DNA from: Gammaproteobacteria bacterium
GTDB taxonomy: Bacteria; Pseudomonadota; Gammaproteobacteria; GCA-001735895
Assembly (NCBI GenBank): GCA_030066085.1
Contig: JASJCI010000018.1
Location: forward strand, 1 to 51,213
DNA: 51,213 bases
Direction of reading: 5' to 3'
Part shown: piece after piece, positions 24,318 through 32,302 of the stretch
How positions within the stretch are numbered: position 1 is the first letter of the stretch
Layout of the letters: each line of letters opens with the position of its first letter
Translations under genes and position numbers: made by a program
Notes under the pieces: model-generated
Told to the model about the DNA's origin: nothing
The model's database searches: none
Seen by the model: only the letters and a program-made list of their open reading frames with translations

Positions 24318-25139
24318 TTGGACCTGCTGAATCCGCCTCGACTGGACAAGCAATCTGTCAAGAAATTCTTCAATCGTGCAGCTAAAAGCTACGATAACGC
24401 AGCTATTTTGCAGGAAGAGGTCTTAGGTAGACTGTTGGGCCGGCTGCAGTACATTCGTCACCGGCCGACCACTATCGCCGACATCGGCTGTGGCACCGGC
24501 AAGGCAGTTCCGGGCCTGCAAAAGGCCTATGGAGGCGCCCGCATCGTTGCCATCGACCTCGCGCACGAAATGGCCCGTAAGGCCCGCGAACGTTACCGCT
24601 GGCTGGCAAAGAAAAGGGTCGTGACCGCGGATATGGAGCGGTTGCCGTTTGCCAGCGACAGCTTCGACCTGGTGTTTTCGTCGCTCGCGCTACAGTGGTG
24701 CAACGACCTCGACAGCACGCTGGCCGAATTTGCCCGGGTCGGACGCCCCGGAACCCTGCTGATGTTTGCGAGTTTCGGCCCCGGAACCCTGCAGGAGCTG
24801 GCCGCGAGCTGGCGCGCGATCGACGATCGGCACGCCCACGTGCACCAGTTTATCGACATGCACGACGTCGGCGACGCCATGCTGCGCGCCGGTTTCGCCG
24901 ACCCGGTGGTCGACGCGGAAACCATACGCATGGAGTATCGCGAGTTCCGCCGGCTGCTGGATGACCTGCGTGAGATCGGTGCCAGCAATGCCGGGATGAA
25001 CCGGCGACGCGGACTCATGACTCCCGCACAACTGCGCCGGCTCGAAGCGAGCTACCGCGAACACGGATTCGACGGTGACCGTTACGTTGCATCCTACGAG
25101 GTAGTGTACGGGCACGCCTGGCTGCCCGGCGCGGCCTAG
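24318..25139 (+). CDS. bioC: Malonyl-ACP O-methyltransferase BioC
   Basis: Methylates malonyl-ACP with SAM, so that fatty-acid synthase can extend it to pimeloyl-ACP methyl ester for biotin. The 273-residue product has an N-terminal VKKFFNRAAKSYD typical of BioC. The SAM motif is ADIGCGTGKA, followed by acidic AIDLAHEM and the post-motif LVFSSLALQWC. The start appears to be TTG (24318), with TGGA nearby and no ATG close by. The stop shares the palindrome CTAG with the stop of the convergent DUF2909 gene. Other bio genes (bioA, B, D, F) are not in the window. Confidence 0.94.
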   Translation: MDLLNPPRLDKQSVKKFFNRAAKSYDNAAILQEEVLGRLLGRLQYIRHRPTTIADIGCGTGKAVPGLQKAYGGARIVAIDLAHEMARKARERYRWLAKKRVVTADMERLPFASDSFDLVFSSLALQWCNDLDSTLAEFARVGRPGTLLMFASFGPGTLQELAASWRAIDDRHAHVHQFIDMHDVGDAMLRAGFADPVVDAETIRMEYREFRRLLDDLREIGASNAGMNRRRGLMTPAQLRRLEASYREHGFDGDRYVASYEVVYGHAWLPGAA

Positions 25140-25357
25140 CCGTGTGTCGGGATAATGCCGTGCGGTCGTATCCAGTCCATGTAGAAGGCGAAGGCCATAA
25201 ACAGGAAAACCGCGATCGACAGCGCAATCCGCACGGTCAGGAAGGTAACCGTGCGGCGCGAATTGTTGCCGTCTTTTACCAGGCTGAACATGCTCGCCGC
25301 GAGGCTGGCGATGATCAGCAGTAGCATCACGACAATGACGGGTTTGACAAAAGGCAT
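25136..25357 (-). CDS. DUF2909 twin-transmembrane protein
   Basis: A 73-residue inner-membrane protein with two hydrophobic segments (about 5-26 and 41-62) joined by a basic loop, LVKDGNNSRRTVTFLTVRI. This loop is characteristic of the DUF2909 family, which is typically found beside SURF1 and cytochrome oxidase genes. Its function is unknown; an oxidase-assembly role is inferred from context. It is divergent from SURF1 and overlaps the bioC stop tail to tail by 4 bp. Confidence 0.85.
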   Translation of the reverse strand: MPFVKPVIVVMLLLIIASLAASMFSLVKDGNNSRRTVTFLTVRIALSIAVFLFMAFAFYMDWIRPHGIIPTHG

Positions 25358-25414
25358 GGGGCTTTATACGCAGCGAGTCGGAAATAGTTTACCCGATGCC
25401 GGGGCAGGGTCGCC

Positions 25415-26131
25415 ATGACTGTTTTCGGTCGTCGCTTTCAGCCTTCCGCCCGGGCCCTGCTGCTGACGGTGGCCGCGGTGACGGTGTTCGCCCTGCTGGG
25501 AAGCTGGCAGCTCGAGCGCGCGGCTTACAAGCAGGCGCTCGAGGATCGCTTCGAGAACCGCCTGCAGCAGGACTTCCAGCGTTTCGATGCCGACCAGCCG
25601 CTGGACGACCTGCAGTACCGCCGGCTGGTATTCAACGGTACCTACGACGTCGAGCGCCAGTTTTTGCTCGACAACCAGACCTATCGCGGCCGCGCGGGTT
25701 ACCAGGTGCTGACCCCACTGTATTTGCGTGACAGCGATGCGGTATTGCTGGTCAACCGTGGCTGGACAGCCTGGGGCGAAAGCCGCGCGAACATTCCCGC
25801 GCCGCAGCCGCCGGTGCAGCCCGGTGAAGCGGCGGGAATCGTTTTTTATCCCGGCGATCCGGCGCTCAGGCTGGGGACGTATATGCAGGGCGACGACTGG
25901 CCGCGGCTGGTGCCCTACGTCGATATGGATGAATTGCAGCCGCACGTGTCCGGCCGCCTGTTACCATTCGTGCTGTGGCTATCGCCCGAGCGACCGGGCG
26001 CCTACCTGCGCGCGTGGGATCCGGTCTGGCTGCCGCCGGAAAAGAGCCGCGCCTACGCGCTGCAATGGTTTGCATTCGCCGCGATCGCGGTTGTGCTGTT
26101 CGTGATACTGAATTTGCGGAAAGAGGAATGA
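25415..26131 (+). CDS. SURF1 family cytochrome oxidase assembly protein
   Basis: Helps insert heme a into subunit I of aa3-type oxidases. The 238-residue product has one N-terminal membrane segment (about 13-31) followed by the family GxWQxxR motif in LGSWQLERA. A periplasmic domain with LVFNGTYD and VLLVNRGW follows, then a second membrane segment near the C-terminus (about 211-231). It is first in an operon with the CxxxC protein, which it overlaps by ATGA. Confidence 0.94.
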   Translation: MTVFGRRFQPSARALLLTVAAVTVFALLGSWQLERAAYKQALEDRFENRLQQDFQRFDADQPLDDLQYRRLVFNGTYDVERQFLLDNQTYRGRAGYQVLTPLYLRDSDAVLLVNRGWTAWGESRANIPAPQPPVQPGEAAGIVFYPGDPALRLGTYMQGDDWPRLVPYVDMDELQPHVSGRLLPFVLWLSPERPGAYLRAWDPVWLPPEKSRAYALQWFAFAAIAVVLFVILNLRKEE

Positions 26132-26739
26132 GCGAAACCCAAAATCAACCTGAAAAACTGTTCTGGTACCGGGTCAAGCTGGTGACGCTGATCGTGGTAT
26201 TTGCGTCGCCCTTCATCGGTGGCTGGCTTGCGTTCTACGTGTTCGAGTTGCGCCCGGAAAGCGGTAACTACGGGCAGCTGGTGCAGCCCGTGCGCAAGAT
26301 CGAGTGGCCGCTGTTGACCGATGTAAACGGCAACGAGCATGTCGGCGGCTTCGGTCGCAAGTGGACCTTCGTGCTGTTCGCGCAAGAGGGTTGCGCGGAA
26401 CGCTGCTACGAGGATCTCTACTATATGCGCCAGATCCGTACCCTGCTCGGGCGCGACACGGCCCGCCTGCAGAACCTGTTTGTCAGCGGGCGGCCCCTGA
26501 GCGAAGAAACGCGCGCGTTCCTGCGCGAGTATCCGAACCTGGTCGTTATCGAAGACTACCGCGATGACCTCCTGCTGCGGCAATTCTCGCTCGAAGGGGA
26601 GGCTCCGGTCGGCACGAGCGAAAAGCTCTACCTGGTCGATCCGGACCGCAATTTCATGATGCATTACCCGGCGGTGAAGGATCAGGACCGTGTGCTGGAG
26701 GATATCCGCAAGCTGCTGAAGTTATCCAGGATCGGGTGA
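26128..26739 (+). CDS. Membrane-anchored CxxxC protein, possible oxidase copper/thiol factor
   Basis: A 203-residue protein with a single membrane anchor (about 17-38) and a periplasmic thioredoxin-like domain. Cys89 and Cys93 form CAERC, the CxxxC spacing used by SCO copper chaperones, preceded by TFVLFAQ as in thioredoxin folds. It occupies the slot between SURF1 and the heme A genes where many gammaproteobacteria carry an uncharacterised protein. The ATG at 26128 overlaps the SURF1 stop and has AGAGGA upstream. Metal binding has not been shown; the role is inferred from motif and context. Confidence 0.8.
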   Translation: MSETQNQPEKLFWYRVKLVTLIVVFASPFIGGWLAFYVFELRPESGNYGQLVQPVRKIEWPLLTDVNGNEHVGGFGRKWTFVLFAQEGCAERCYEDLYYMRQIRTLLGRDTARLQNLFVSGRPLSEETRAFLREYPNLVVIEDYRDDLLLRQFSLEGEAPVGTSEKLYLVDPDRNFMMHYPAVKDQDRVLEDIRKLLKLSRIG

Positions 26740-26824
26740 GCCGGTTGCGATTCGCCGATTGATTCGGCGGCACAAAGACTGTATAACGGCCGCCACGCGC
26801 GACAGCACTAACAGCCGTGAATTC

Positions 26825-27727
26825 ATGACCACCCTGACACTCGCTTCCTGGACGCAGTATTACAACCTGACCAAACCCAAGGTTGTCCTGTTGATCGTGT
26901 TCACCGCGATGGTGGGCATGTTGCTGGCGGCCGAGGGTGCGCCGCCGCTCGACATATTCGTTTTCGGCCTGGTCGGCATCGGCCTGGCGGCAGCGTCGGG
27001 CGCGGCAATCAATCACGTGGTCGACGAGCACATCGACCGAATCATGGAACGAACCCGCAACCGACCGCTGGTCAGTGGCGGTCTCGATCATCGTTCCGCA
27101 CTGGTTTTTGCGCTCGCGATCGGCGCCTTCGGTCTGGTCCTGCTGGCACTGTTCGTCAACCTGTTGACCGCGGTGCTGACTTTCTTCTCGCTGGTCGGTT
27201 ACGCGCTGATCTATACCATGTACCTCAAGCGCGCGACGCCGCAAAACATCGTTCTCGGCGGCGCGGCCGGAGCGGCACCGCCGCTGCTCGGCTGGACCGC
27301 GGTCACCGGCACGGTCGATACCGAGGCGCTGCTGCTGTTCCTGATCATCTTCGTATGGACGCCGCCGCACTTCTGGGCGCTTGCGATCAGGCGCCGCGAG
27401 GAATACGCCCGGGCCGATATACCGATGCTGCCGGTCACCCATGGCGTGCTGTTCACCAAGCTGCAAATCCTGCTGTACACGATCCTGCTGTTCGTGGTGT
27501 CGATCATGCCGTTCCTGGTGCAGATGAGCGGGCTGATCTACCTTGCCGGAGCGCTCGCGCTCGGGGTCGGCTTCCTGTACTACGCGATCAAGCTCTACCG
27601 CGACGATCAGCCCAATTCGATCGCGATGAAAACCTTTGGCTACTCGATTTTCTACCTGAGCCTGCTGTTCATGTTCCTGCTCGCGGACCACTACGCGCGC
27701 GTGTTCATCCGCGGCTGGTTTTTATAA
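26825..27727 (+). CDS. ctaB: Protoheme IX farnesyltransferase (heme O synthase)
   Basis: Attaches a farnesyl chain to heme b, giving heme o, the precursor of heme a. The 300-residue, multi-spanning product carries the prenyltransferase aspartate-rich region AINHVVDEHIDRIMERTRNRPL and a later WTPPHFWALAIRRREEYA. I chose the ATG at 26825 (MTTLTLASW) because the family N-terminus begins there; the frame extends 22 codons upstream without similarity. The heme A synthase gene ctaA (COX15), usually directly before it, is absent from the window. Confidence 0.96.
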   Translation: MTTLTLASWTQYYNLTKPKVVLLIVFTAMVGMLLAAEGAPPLDIFVFGLVGIGLAAASGAAINHVVDEHIDRIMERTRNRPLVSGGLDHRSALVFALAIGAFGLVLLALFVNLLTAVLTFFSLVGYALIYTMYLKRATPQNIVLGGAAGAAPPLLGWTAVTGTVDTEALLLFLIIFVWTPPHFWALAIRRREEYARADIPMLPVTHGVLFTKLQILLYTILLFVVSIMPFLVQMSGLIYLAGALALGVGFLYYAIKLYRDDQPNSIAMKTFGYSIFYLSLLFMFLLADHYARVFIRGWFL

Positions 27728-27827
27728 GCGCTCGCGTCACCGATTCCGTGCGTCGCCCTGTGGCTTGCACCCGAGGGGCCCAGAACCGCGGGATCCACTG
27801 AAGTCCAATTGTGACAGGGGTGTCTGG

Positions 27828-27850
27828 ATCCCGCGGTCGAGCCGCGGGAT
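27828..27850. repeat. GTCATCCCGCG-type palindrome downstream of ctaB
   Basis: A perfect 9-bp stem (atcccgcgg 27828-27836, loop tcgag, ccgcgggat 27842-27850) is followed by gac, giving the ATCCCGCGG/CCGCGGGATGAC form seen at the left window edge. Degenerate half copies (ccgcgggat) occur at 27786-27794 and 27873-27881. The gap 27728-27922 holds no gene. It may act as a terminator for ctaB, but it lacks a T run. Confidence 0.65.
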
Positions 27851-27922
27851 GACAGGTCCAGGTTGCCGCGGGATGGCGGGTGCCGGGTGCTGCAGGATGG
27901 CCGCCGAGATAATGTGGCGCGC

Positions 27923-28153
27923 TCAGCTGCCGGCGAAGTGCAGCACCAGCTGGACCACGCCAACCAGCGTCAGCACGAACGCGGCGCCGAGAATCAGGCC
28001 CATCCAGATGAAGTGCGACATCTTGCCGTGGCGGAAATCACGTTCCCGGTTGGCGTTGCTCTGCACCCCGAGAAAGGCCATCGCCGTGCTTTTGAAAGTA
28101 TCGACAAAGGACAGTTCGCGGTTTTCGTCACCGCTTTTTCCTGGTTGATTCAA
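27923..28153 (-). CDS. DUF2970 family small membrane protein
   Basis: A 76-residue protein with the signature AFLGVQSNANRERDF, then HGKMSHFIWMG, and one C-terminal membrane segment (about 50-72). This pattern matches the DUF2970 family, often encoded within or beside cytochrome oxidase operons. Function unknown. The apparent start is TTG (28153) with no clear ribosome-binding site, so the true N-terminus is uncertain. It is divergent from the DUF2244 gene. Confidence 0.8.
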   Translation of the reverse strand: MNQPGKSGDENRELSFVDTFKSTAMAFLGVQSNANRERDFRHGKMSHFIWMGLILGAAFVLTLVGVVQLVLHFAGS

Positions 28154-28245
28154 GCTTGATATCCCGGCGTAATCGGACTAGATTATGCATTGTCGCAAGA
28201 GCGGGGCGACGAAGGAATATCTCTGGACGGATAGGTTATAGCGTC

Positions 28246-28728
28246 TTGATTCGTATCGACCAGGTTGTGCCCGACGGCGCCTACCGCATCGTGCTCTCGC
28301 CCAACTGCTCCATTCGTTGGCGCGATCTCGTGCTTTTTTACATCTTCACCTGCGTGGTCGCACTCGCGATCGGCATTTTCTTTACCCTGCAGGGGCTCTG
28401 GCTGGTGCTGCCGTTCTCCGGACTCGAAATGCTGGCGCTCGGCTACTGCCTCTACCTCACCTCGCGCAAAGTATACCGCCAGGAAGTCATTACCCTGGAT
28501 GCGGACCGCACGCGGGTGGAAAAAGGCGTGCAGCGAGTCCATGACAGCTGGGAATTCGAGACACCCTGGCTACGGCTCGTGGACGAGCCGCGGGGGCACC
28601 GGAAACGGCACCGCAGGCTTGCCCTCGGCAGCCACGGAAACTATGTCGAAGTCGGTGATTTTCTGGATAACTCGGAGAAGGATGCGCTAGCGTTTCAACT
28701 TAAAGACTGTATAATTCGACGAGATTAA
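28246..28728 (+). CDS. DUF2244 family membrane protein
   Basis: A 160-residue protein with two adjacent membrane segments (roughly residues 25-70) and a soluble C-terminal domain. YRIVLSPNCSIRWRD before the membrane part and SRKVYRQEVITLDADRTRVEKG after it match the DUF2244 family, which commonly sits just upstream of coxB. Function unknown. The open frame extends to 28156, but the family N-terminus supports the TTG at 28246 (LIRIDQVVPDGAYR). A terminator follows 4 bp after the stop, separating it from the coxB transcript. Confidence 0.8.
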   Translation: MIRIDQVVPDGAYRIVLSPNCSIRWRDLVLFYIFTCVVALAIGIFFTLQGLWLVLPFSGLEMLALGYCLYLTSRKVYRQEVITLDADRTRVEKGVQRVHDSWEFETPWLRLVDEPRGHRKRHRRLALGSHGNYVEVGDFLDNSEKDALAFQLKDCIIRRD

Positions 28729-28731
28729 AGC

Positions 28732-28767
28732 GCCGTCTGAATTCCAGGATTCAGGTGGCATTTTTTT
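28732..28767 (+). terminator. Intrinsic terminator after the DUF2244 gene
   Basis: An 11-bp stem with two wobble pairs (gccgtctgaat 28732-28742, loop tccagg, attcaggtggc 28749-28759) is followed by seven T (28761-28767). It isolates or attenuates transcription entering the coxB operon, whose own promoter must then lie in the remaining 70 bp. Confidence 0.75.
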
Positions 28768-28838
28768 GGTAAGTACTGTCATGTTCACCGTGGGGCGACT
28801 CACATAAGCGCGGGCGCATGATTAGGGGGTTTACAAGA

Positions 28839-29975
28839 ATGTTTCTGCACAAGAAGCCGGGGCGGATTGCCGTGGCTATGACAGGAGCGGTGTCGATGCT
28901 GTCCATGGCATCGGCCCAGGCTGCCTACCAGCTCAACATGACCGAGAGCGTGACGCCGATCGGTCGCCAACTCTACGGTCTGCACATGCTGGTATTCGGC
29001 ATCTGCGTCGTCATCGGGGTCGGGGTCTTCGGCGTCATGGCCTGGTCGATCTTTCATCACCGCAAATCGAAGGGCGCCGTGCCCGCGGATTTCCACGAGA
29101 GCACCAAGGTCGAGGTGGCGTGGACGGTAGTGCCGCTGCTGATCCTGATCGGGATCGCGATTCCGGCCACCGGTACGCTGATCGAGCTCGAGGACGCCAA
29201 GACCGATGCCGAGATCACGCTGCAGGTCACCGGCATCCAGTGGAAGTGGAAATACACCTACGTCGACGAAGGCATCAGCTTCGTCAGCAACCTCGCGCAG
29301 TCCAGCCGGGACGTAATGAAAGACCCGACCGGAAACGAGAATTACCTGCTCGAGGTCGACAACCCGATCGTGCTGCCGGTAAACAAGAAGATCCGGTTCC
29401 TGTTCCACGCCGACGACGTGATTCATGCCTGGTGGGTGCCGGAGCTGGCGGTAAAGCAGGACGCGATCCCCGGCTTCATCAACGACTCCTGGGCAATCAT
29501 CGAGGAACCCGGCGTATACCGCGGTCAGTGCGCGGAGCTTTGCGGCAAGGATCACGGCTTTATGCCGATCGTGGTCAACGCGGTTTCCGAGGCCGAGTAC
29601 CAGGAATGGGTCGCCGGCATGCAGGCCGAGGCCGCGGCGGCGGCGTCGGCCGCAACGCAGGAATGGAGCATGGCGGACCTGGTTGAGCGCGGTGAAACCG
29701 TGTACCAGGCGAACTGCTCGGCCTGTCACGGCCCGACCGGCGCCGGTATCCCGGGCGCCTTCCCGGCGATTACCGGTAGCAGCATCGTGCTCGATGCCGA
29801 CCCGGCCGCGCACATCGACATCGTCGTCAACGGCAAGGCCGGCACGGCCATGGCCGCATTCAAGAACCAGCTCAACGATATCGATATCGCAGCCGCACTC
29901 ACTTACCAGCGCAACGGACTGGGCAACAGCGTTGGAGACACCATACAGCCGTCGACCATCGCGGCCGCAAGATAG
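28839..29975 (+). CDS. coxB: Cytochrome c oxidase subunit II with fused cytochrome c domain
   Basis: Carries the CuA centre that takes electrons from cytochrome c. From the ATG at 28839 the product is 378 residues. AGGGGG lies 9 bases before this ATG, while an in-frame ATG seven codons upstream (28818) has no such site. It has a signal peptide ending ASAQA, two membrane segments, then the cupredoxin domain with CuA ligands in GQCAELCGKDHGFM. The C-terminal cytochrome c domain has the heme motif CSACH, so the enzyme is of the caa3-like type. First gene of coxB-coxA-small ORF-ctaG-coxC. Confidence 0.97.
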   Translation: MFLHKKPGRIAVAMTGAVSMLSMASAQAAYQLNMTESVTPIGRQLYGLHMLVFGICVVIGVGVFGVMAWSIFHHRKSKGAVPADFHESTKVEVAWTVVPLLILIGIAIPATGTLIELEDAKTDAEITLQVTGIQWKWKYTYVDEGISFVSNLAQSSRDVMKDPTGNENYLLEVDNPIVLPVNKKIRFLFHADDVIHAWWVPELAVKQDAIPGFINDSWAIIEEPGVYRGQCAELCGKDHGFMPIVVNAVSEAEYQEWVAGMQAEAAAAASAATQEWSMADLVERGETVYQANCSACHGPTGAGIPGAFPAITGSSIVLDADPAAHIDIVVNGKAGTAMAAFKNQLNDIDIAAALTYQRNGLGNSVGDTIQPSTIAAAR

Positions 29976-29986
29976 GGGTTTTTTTG

Positions 29987-31582
29987 ATGTCTACAGAAAT
30001 CGCACACGAAACCGCTCACGACGAGCATCACGATCACGGTCCGGCCAAGGGCCTGATGCGCTGGGTCACGACGACCAACCACAAGGACATCGGTACCCTT
30101 TACCTCTGGCTGTCGTTCATCATGCTGCTTTACGGCGGCGCGATGGCAATGGTGATCCGGCTCGAGCTGTTCCAGCCCGGGTTGCAGTGGGTCGAGCCGC
30201 ATTTCTTCAACCAGATGACCACGATGCACGGCCTGGTGATGGTGTTCGGCGCAATCATGCCGGCCTTCGTCGGCCTCGCCAACTGGTTGCTGCCGATGAT
30301 GATCGGCGCGCCCGACATGGCGCTGCCGCGGATGAACAACTGGAGTTTCTGGATCCTGCCTTTCGCGTTCGCGATGCTTGCTTCGACCACCTTCATGGAG
30401 GGCGGCGCACCGGCTTTCGGCTGGACCTTCTACGCGCCCTTGTCGACAACCTTCGCGCCGGCGAGTACCGACTTTTTCATCTTCGCCGTGCACCTGATGG
30501 GTATCTCGTCGGTGATGGGTTCGATCAACATCATCGCCACCATCCTCAACATGCGTGCGCCCGGCATGACGCTGATGAAAATGCCGCTGTTCGTCTGGAC
30601 CTGGCTGATCACGGCTTACCTGCTGATCGCGGTTATGCCCGTGCTGGCGGGTGCGGTTACCATGATGCTCACCGACCGTCACTTCGGCACCTCGTTCTTC
30701 GACGCCGCCGGCGGCGGTGACCCGGTCATGTTCCAGCACATCTTCTGGTTCTTCGGCCATCCCGAGGTCTACATCATGATCCTGCCGGCCTTCGGCGTGA
30801 TCTCCGCGATCATCCCGACCTTCGCGCGCAAGCCGCTGTTCGGCTACAGCTCGATGGTCTATGCCTCGGCATCGATCGCGATCCTGTCCTTCATGGTATG
30901 GGCACACCACATGTTCACCACCGGCATGCCGGTCGCGGGCGAACTCTATTTCATGTACGCGACTATCCTGATCTCGGTACCGACCGGGGTGAAGGTATTC
31001 AACTGGGTTACTACCATGTGGAAAGGCTCGATGACCTTCGAGACCCCGATGCTGTTCGCGCTCGGCTTCATCGTCATGTTCACGATCGGCGGTTTCTCCG
31101 GCCTGATGCTCGGTGTCGCGCCGGTAGACACGCAATATCACGATACCTACTTCGTGGTGGCGCACTTCCACTACGTCCTGGTGACCGGCGCGCTGTATTC
31201 GATCATTGCCGCGTTCTACTACTGGGTCCCGAAGTGGACCGGGCACATGTATGACGAGCGCCTGGGCAAGATACATTTCTGGTGGTCGACCATCGCGGTT
31301 AACGTGCTGTTCTTCCCGCAGCATTTCGTCGGTCTTGCCGGCATGCCGCGGCGGATCCCGGATTACGCCCTGCAGTTCGCCGAGTTCAACCAGATCTCGA
31401 GCATCGGCGGTTTTGCTTTCGGCCTGGCGCAGGTCTTTTTCCTCTACATCGTGATCAAGACGATTCGCGGTGGAGAGAAAGCGACCGACCGGGTCTGGGA
31501 AGGCGCGACCGGCCTCGAGTTCGAGCAGCTGCCGTCGCCGCCGCCGTACCACAGCTTCAACGAACCGCCCCCGGTCAAGTAA
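29987..31582 (+). CDS. coxA: Cytochrome c oxidase subunit I
   Basis: Catalytic subunit with heme a and the heme a3-CuB oxygen-reduction site; pumps protons. The 531-residue product has twelve membrane segments. The CuB/cross-link motif is WFFGHPEVYI, and the heme ligands are in VVAHFHYVLVTGA. A His-rich cytosolic N-terminus (HETAHDEHHDHG) precedes the first helix. The ATG at 29987 has AGGGG eight bases upstream; a TTG directly before it is less likely. It lies 11 bp after coxB. Confidence 0.98.
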   Translation: MSTEIAHETAHDEHHDHGPAKGLMRWVTTTNHKDIGTLYLWLSFIMLLYGGAMAMVIRLELFQPGLQWVEPHFFNQMTTMHGLVMVFGAIMPAFVGLANWLLPMMIGAPDMALPRMNNWSFWILPFAFAMLASTTFMEGGAPAFGWTFYAPLSTTFAPASTDFFIFAVHLMGISSVMGSINIIATILNMRAPGMTLMKMPLFVWTWLITAYLLIAVMPVLAGAVTMMLTDRHFGTSFFDAAGGGDPVMFQHIFWFFGHPEVYIMILPAFGVISAIIPTFARKPLFGYSSMVYASASIAILSFMVWAHHMFTTGMPVAGELYFMYATILISVPTGVKVFNWVTTMWKGSMTFETPMLFALGFIVMFTIGGFSGLMLGVAPVDTQYHDTYFVVAHFHYVLVTGALYSIIAAFYYWVPKWTGHMYDERLGKIHFWWSTIAVNVLFFPQHFVGLAGMPRRIPDYALQFAEFNQISSIGGFAFGLAQVFFLYIVIKTIRGGEKATDRVWEGATGLEFEQLPSPPPYHSFNEPPPVK

Positions 31583-31603
31583 ACCGGGGCCGGGTTCGAC
31601 ACG

Positions 31604-31750
31604 ATGCAGACGATGTCCCAGCAACAGCACGAGCAGGATGACTTCAACTCGGCGGCACGCCGCAAGCGCACCCGCTGGATCCTGGTCGCGCACCTGCTGA
31701 TCGTCGCGACCTTTTTTGCCGCGTCGTTCATCTGGGGCAAGTTCGCGTGA
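31604..31750 (+). CDS. Small single-span protein between coxA and ctaG
   Basis: A 48-residue ORF beginning MQTMSQQQHEQDDFNSA, with a basic stretch ARRKRTR and one membrane segment, WILVAHLLIVATFFAASFIW, near the C-terminus. It starts 21 bp after coxA, and its TGA overlaps the GTG start of ctaG (GTGA), so translation looks coupled. Position and shape match the family called cytochrome oxidase small assembly protein in some annotations. Function unproven. Confidence 0.8.
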   Translation: MQTMSQQQHEQDDFNSAARRKRTRWILVAHLLIVATFFAASFIWGKFA

Positions 31751-32265
31751 AGCAGCAGACCAGTCCGCTCAAGCTGGCACTGATCCCGGTGCTGATGTTC
31801 GGTTTCGGCTTCGCGCTGGTGCCGTTGTACGACGTGTTTTGCGATATTACCGGGCTGAACGGTAAAACCGGTCGCATCGAGGCGTCGGAGATCGATGCCG
31901 GCCTGGTCGACGATTCGCGCATCATCACGGTGCGCTTCCTGGCGCAGACCAATACCGGGCTGCCCTGGTCGTTCGAACCCCTGGTGGAAAAGATGGAAGT
32001 GCACCCGGGGCAGGTCTACGAAGCCGTCTACCGGGTGCGCAGTACCAGCAGCCAGGCGACCAAGGGCCAGGCCGTGCCGAGCGTATCGCCCGGGCTGGCC
32101 GCCGAACATTTCAACAAGACGGAATGTTTCTGTTTCGTGCAGCAGGAGCTGGGGCCGCTCGAAGTGCGCGACATGCCGATGCGATTCGTCATCGGGCCGA
32201 ATATTTCGGACAAGATCGATCAAGTAACCCTGTCCTATACCTTTTTTAGCCTGGACCGGGGATAA
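31747..32265 (+). CDS. ctaG: Cytochrome c oxidase assembly protein CtaG/Cox11
   Basis: Copper chaperone that delivers CuB to subunit I. The 172-residue product starts at GTG and has one N-terminal membrane anchor (about 9-27, ending VPLYDVFCDITG). The periplasmic Ig-like domain carries the copper-binding CFCF motif in TECFCFVQQELGP. Length is typical. Lies between coxA and coxC, the usual position. Confidence 0.96.
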   Translation: MKQQTSPLKLALIPVLMFGFGFALVPLYDVFCDITGLNGKTGRIEASEIDAGLVDDSRIITVRFLAQTNTGLPWSFEPLVEKMEVHPGQVYEAVYRVRSTSSQATKGQAVPSVSPGLAAEHFNKTECFCFVQQELGPLEVRDMPMRFVIGPNISDKIDQVTLSYTFFSLDRG

Positions 32266-32302
32266 CAATATCTAGGGCTTGGAACAAGAGAGAAAAGATC
32301 CA

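Noticed and set aside
24318-24320. bioC regarded as broken because it lacks an ATG
   Set aside because: TTG is a valid start, a TGGA sequence precedes it, and the whole BioC family length and motifs are present.
28156-28245. Longer N-terminus for the DUF2244 protein
   Set aside because: The extra 30 residues are Arg-rich and not family-like, and they would start at a TTG without a ribosome-binding site in the promoter region shared with the DUF2970 gene.
28710-28715. Perfect TATAAT as the coxB promoter
   Set aside because: It lies inside the DUF2244 gene, has no acceptable -35 at 16-18 bp, and is followed by an intrinsic terminator before coxB.
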